Shown here piece by piece: positions 40,741-43,003 of a stretch of 43,003 nt of DNA. The notes beneath the pieces were generated by a model, which was not told the origin of the DNA, did not search any database, and worked only from the letters and a program-made list of their open reading frames with translations. The DNA comes from Chloroflexota bacterium (GTDB lineage Bacteria > Chloroflexota > Anaerolineae > Anaerolineales > UBA11579). The translations under genes were made by a program, and so were the position numbers. How positions within the stretch are numbered: the stretch's first letter is position 1; every line of letters begins with the position of its first letter. The stretch covers positions 1 through 43,003 of the forward strand of contig JABFGG010000028.1 of NCBI GenBank assembly GCA_013112575.1, written 5' to 3'.

Positions 40741-42807
40741 ATGTCGAAGTTTAGTTTAGAAAAATATCGAAATATAGGTGTAATTGCCCACATTGATGCA
40801 GGCAAAACCACCACTACGGAACGTATCCTTTTCTATACGGGTAAGACGCACCGTATTGGTTCTGTGGATGATGGCACTACGGTCACGGACTGGATGGCCC
40901 AGGAACGTGAGCGTGGCATCACCATTGTGTCTGCTGCTGTAACTGCCGAATGGAATGGGCATCTTATCAATATTATTGATACCCCTGGCCATATTGACTT
41001 TACCGCTGAAGTGCAGCGCTCCTTACGTGTTTTGGACGGTGGCATCGTAGTCTTTGACGCGGTGCAAGGTGTTGAACCTCAGAGTGAAACCGTGTGGCGC
41101 CAGGCTGATCGTTACAAGGTACCCCGCATGTGCTTCATCAATAAGATGGACCGTGTCGGTGCCTCCTACGAAAACAGTATTGAGTCAATTGTTGACCGCC
41201 TGGGTGCGAACCCAATTGCTGTGCAATTGCCTATTGGTTCTGAAGCAGATTTCCAGGGAGCCGTTGATCTCTTTGAAATGAAAGCTATCATCTGGAAGGA
41301 TGATCTGGGTAAAGACCCCATAGAAGAAGAAATCCCTGCCGATCTAAAGGCACAGGCTGAAGAGATGCGCTCTGCCATGGTTGAGGCCATTGCCGAGCTT
41401 GATGATGATCTCACCCTCAAATATCTTGAAGGTGAAGAGATCAGCGTTGAAGAGCTTAAAGCTGCTTTACGCAACGCTGTCATCGCCAATGAAGCCACCC
41501 CAGTTTATTGTGGTAGTTCTTTGAAGAATAAAGGTGTTCAGCCTTTGCTGGATGCAGTCGTCGATTTCCTGCCCTCCCCGCTCGATATTCCTGCCGTAAA
41601 AGGCATCAATCCTAAAACTGAAGAAGAAGAAGAACGTCCTGCAGAAAGCAGCGCCCCCACTGCCGCTCTGGTTTTCAAGATCGTCACTGATCCCTACGTA
41701 GGCCGTTTATCGTACTTCCGGGTGTATTCCGGCAAGATCGAAAAAGGCGCAACCTACTACAATCCTACCAAAAGACGTAAAGAGCGCATTGGCCGTTTGC
41801 TGCGCATGTATGCTGATCGCCGCGAAGAAGTTGATTCAATTGAAGCAGGCGATATTGGTGCTGTGTTGGGTCTCAAAGACTCCTTCACGGGTGATACGCT
41901 TACCAATGAAGGCAAGCAGATCGTTCTCGAAACGATCACCTTCCCAGAACCAGTTATCTCGATTGCAGTTGAACCCAAGACCCAAGGTGACCAGGAAAAA
42001 ATGGGCGAGGCTCTTCGACGTTTGTCGGAAGAAGACCCCACATTCCAGGTGCGCAGCGATGGCGAAACCGGCCAGACTGTTATCTCCGGTATGGGCGAAT
42101 TACACCTCGACATCCTTGTGGATCGTATGATGCGCGAGTTTAACGTGCAGGCCAATGTTGGTCGACCGCGCGTGGCTTATCGTGAAACGATTACCCGTGC
42201 TGTGGAAAAAGCTGAAACACGTTACGTCAAACAATCCGGTGGTCGCGGCCAATATGGACACGTGATCCTGGAAATGGAACCGGGCGAACCGGGTACTGGT
42301 GTTATTTTCGAAAACAAGATTGTAGGTGGTTCCATCCCCAGGGAATTCATTCCCGCAGTTCAAAAAGGTGTTATGGAAGCCACAGAAGCGGGTATTGTCG
42401 GTGGCTACCCCGTTGTGGACATTAATGTAACTCTCTACGATGGTTCATTCCACGAAGTTGACTCCAGTGAGATGGCCTTCAAAATGGCTGGTTCAATGGC
42501 CTTCAAAGAAGGTATGCACCAGGGTAAATCCATCGCTCTTGAACCAGTTATGAAAGTTGAAGTCGTTATTCCCGAAGAATACCTCGGTGAGGTCGTTGGT
42601 CAGATTAACTCCCGCCGTGGTGAGATCCAGGGTACCGACATGCGTCCGGGCAATAGCCAGGCCGTGCGGGCCATGGTCCCCCTTGCGGAGATGTTTGGTT
42701 ACGCTACCGAGCTTCGTTCGGCTACTAAAGGCCGTGGCGTCTTTACGATGGAGTTCGATCACTATTCAAAAGTATCAGAAAAACTTATGAAGGAAGTGGC
42801 AGGCTAG
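40741..42807 (+). CDS. fusA: Elongation factor G
   Basis: Translocation GTPase of 688 aa. G1 AHIDAGKTTTTERIL (about residues 17-31), switch region DGTTVTDWMAQERERGITI, G3 DTPGHIDF and G4 NKMDRVG are intact, and domains II to V follow, ending in the usual GRGVFTMEFDHYSKV segment. A short acidic run (EEEEE near residue 297) occurs in domain II. It is preceded by only a weak AGAGA, 31 bases after rpsG, and followed by tuf after 60 bases. Confidence 0.97.
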   Translation: MSKFSLEKYRNIGVIAHIDAGKTTTTERILFYTGKTHRIGSVDDGTTVTDWMAQERERGITIVSAAVTAEWNGHLINIIDTPGHIDFTAEVQRSLRVLDGGIVVFDAVQGVEPQSETVWRQADRYKVPRMCFINKMDRVGASYENSIESIVDRLGANPIAVQLPIGSEADFQGAVDLFEMKAIIWKDDLGKDPIEEEIPADLKAQAEEMRSAMVEAIAELDDDLTLKYLEGEEISVEELKAALRNAVIANEATPVYCGSSLKNKGVQPLLDAVVDFLPSPLDIPAVKGINPKTEEEEERPAESSAPTAALVFKIVTDPYVGRLSYFRVYSGKIEKGATYYNPTKRRKERIGRLLRMYADRREEVDSIEAGDIGAVLGLKDSFTGDTLTNEGKQIVLETITFPEPVISIAVEPKTQGDQEKMGEALRRLSEEDPTFQVRSDGETGQTVISGMGELHLDILVDRMMREFNVQANVGRPRVAYRETITRAVEKAETRYVKQSGGRGQYGHVILEMEPGEPGTGVIFENKIVGGSIPREFIPAVQKGVMEATEAGIVGGYPVVDINVTLYDGSFHEVDSSEMAFKMAGSMAFKEGMHQGKSIALEPVMKVEVVIPEEYLGEVVGQINSRRGEIQGTDMRPGNSQAVRAMVPLAEMFGYATELRSATKGRGVFTMEFDHYSKVSEKLMKEVAG

Positions 42808-42867
42808 CAATCGCCATTTCCTTTTCTTTTGCAAACACATTGACAAAAGCAGAGGAGCACTTATCTA

Positions 42868-43003
42868 ATGGGTAAAGAAAAATTCGAACGCAATAAACCG
42901 CACTTGAACGTGGGCACGATGGGACACATCGATCACGGCAAGACGACCCTGACAGCGGCCATCACCAAAGTGGCCGGCCTGACGGGTGGGGCCGAGTTCA
43001 TGG
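42868..43003 (+). CDS. tuf: Elongation factor Tu, 5' fragment
   Basis: The first 45 codons of EF-Tu run off the window end. They begin MGKEKFERNKPHLNVGT and contain G1 GHIDHGKTTL (about residues 19-28). GAGGAG lies about 11 bases before the ATG. The gene completes the rpsL-rpsG-fusA-tuf order. Confidence 0.95.
   Translation, partial: MGKEKFERNKPHLNVGTMGHIDHGKTTLTAAITKVAGLTGGAEFM

Noticed and set aside
1..43003. CRISPR arrays, tRNA genes, transposases and prophage genes
   Set aside because: None was recognised on either strand; the only repeats are short heptamers and single inverted repeats.

Overview
The window reads as a chromosomal segment of a bacterium that most resembles Chloroflexota, probably the Anaerolineae side. 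That assignment is an inference from gene content and protein character: many TTG and GTG starts, a DnaB/DnaD-like/DnaC-like helicase-loading operon, a bacterial cyclic-2,3-diphosphoglycerate-synthase homologue, and a LitR/CarH regulator beside carotenoid-type genes. No rRNA, tRNA, CRISPR array, insertion sequence or phage module was seen. Genes are dense, and no stretch over 300 bases lacks a gene or a recognisable RNA or regulatory element.

Layout. (1) 1-2.4 kb: a Fe(III) ABC importer (permease cut by the window edge, and a lipoprotein binding protein) divergent from a DtxR/MntR-type metalloregulator whose start is covered by a perfect 12-bp inverted repeat. (2) 2.4-6.8 kb, minus strand: a replication operon with a bifunctional-nuclease-family protein, DnaB helicase, a DnaD-like protein, a DnaC/IstB-like loader carrying two complete AAA+ modules, and a small zinc-ribbon membrane protein. 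(3) 7-11.3 kb: an orphan winged-helix regulator with a degenerate receiver domain and an overlapping 12-codon leader ORF, then cpgS-like, argS and rpsT on the minus strand. (4) 11.5-18.2 kb, plus strand: two Opp/Dpp-type permeases, era (probably leaderless), a YhhN protein, and a Crp/Fnr regulator followed by an FNR-spaced palindrome and a ferredoxin, cytochrome c and heme-copper/NnrS-like membrane protein operon. (5) 18.3-23.7 kb: a beta-hydroxyacid dehydrogenase, an OLD-family ATPase with a degenerate TOPRIM site, an Asp-box propeller and an MFS exporter. (6) 23.7-28.1 kb: a LitR/CarH-type B12 photoreceptor with an extra C-terminal domain, an operator-overlapped promoter, and an epimerase, SRPBCC and carotenoid-desaturase-like operon. 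(7) 28.2-34.8 kb: an ABC-2 exporter, LtrA, L-lactate dehydrogenase, and a tightly overlapping cassette of isochorismatase-fold hydrolase, CxxC-less thioredoxin-reductase-like flavoprotein and RlmN/Cfr-like radical SAM protein. (8) 34.9-43 kb: RNase P RNA on the minus strand, divergent from rpoB, then rpsL-rpsG-fusA-tuf.

The most informative signals are regulatory. rpoB and the rpsL operon each have a near-consensus promoter followed, before any gene, by a complete intrinsic-terminator hairpin, which implies transcription attenuation of core RNA polymerase and ribosome genes. rpoB stands alone: it has its own promoter and terminator, with no rplJL upstream and no rpoC downstream. Its product carries a large insertion of roughly 130 residues and non-canonical residues in the rifampicin pocket. 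The best candidates for undescribed systems are the isochorismatase/flavoprotein/radical-SAM cassette, the double-AAA+ helicase loader, the attenuated rpoB and rpsL leaders, and the FNR-type ferredoxin/cytochrome/membrane-protein operon.
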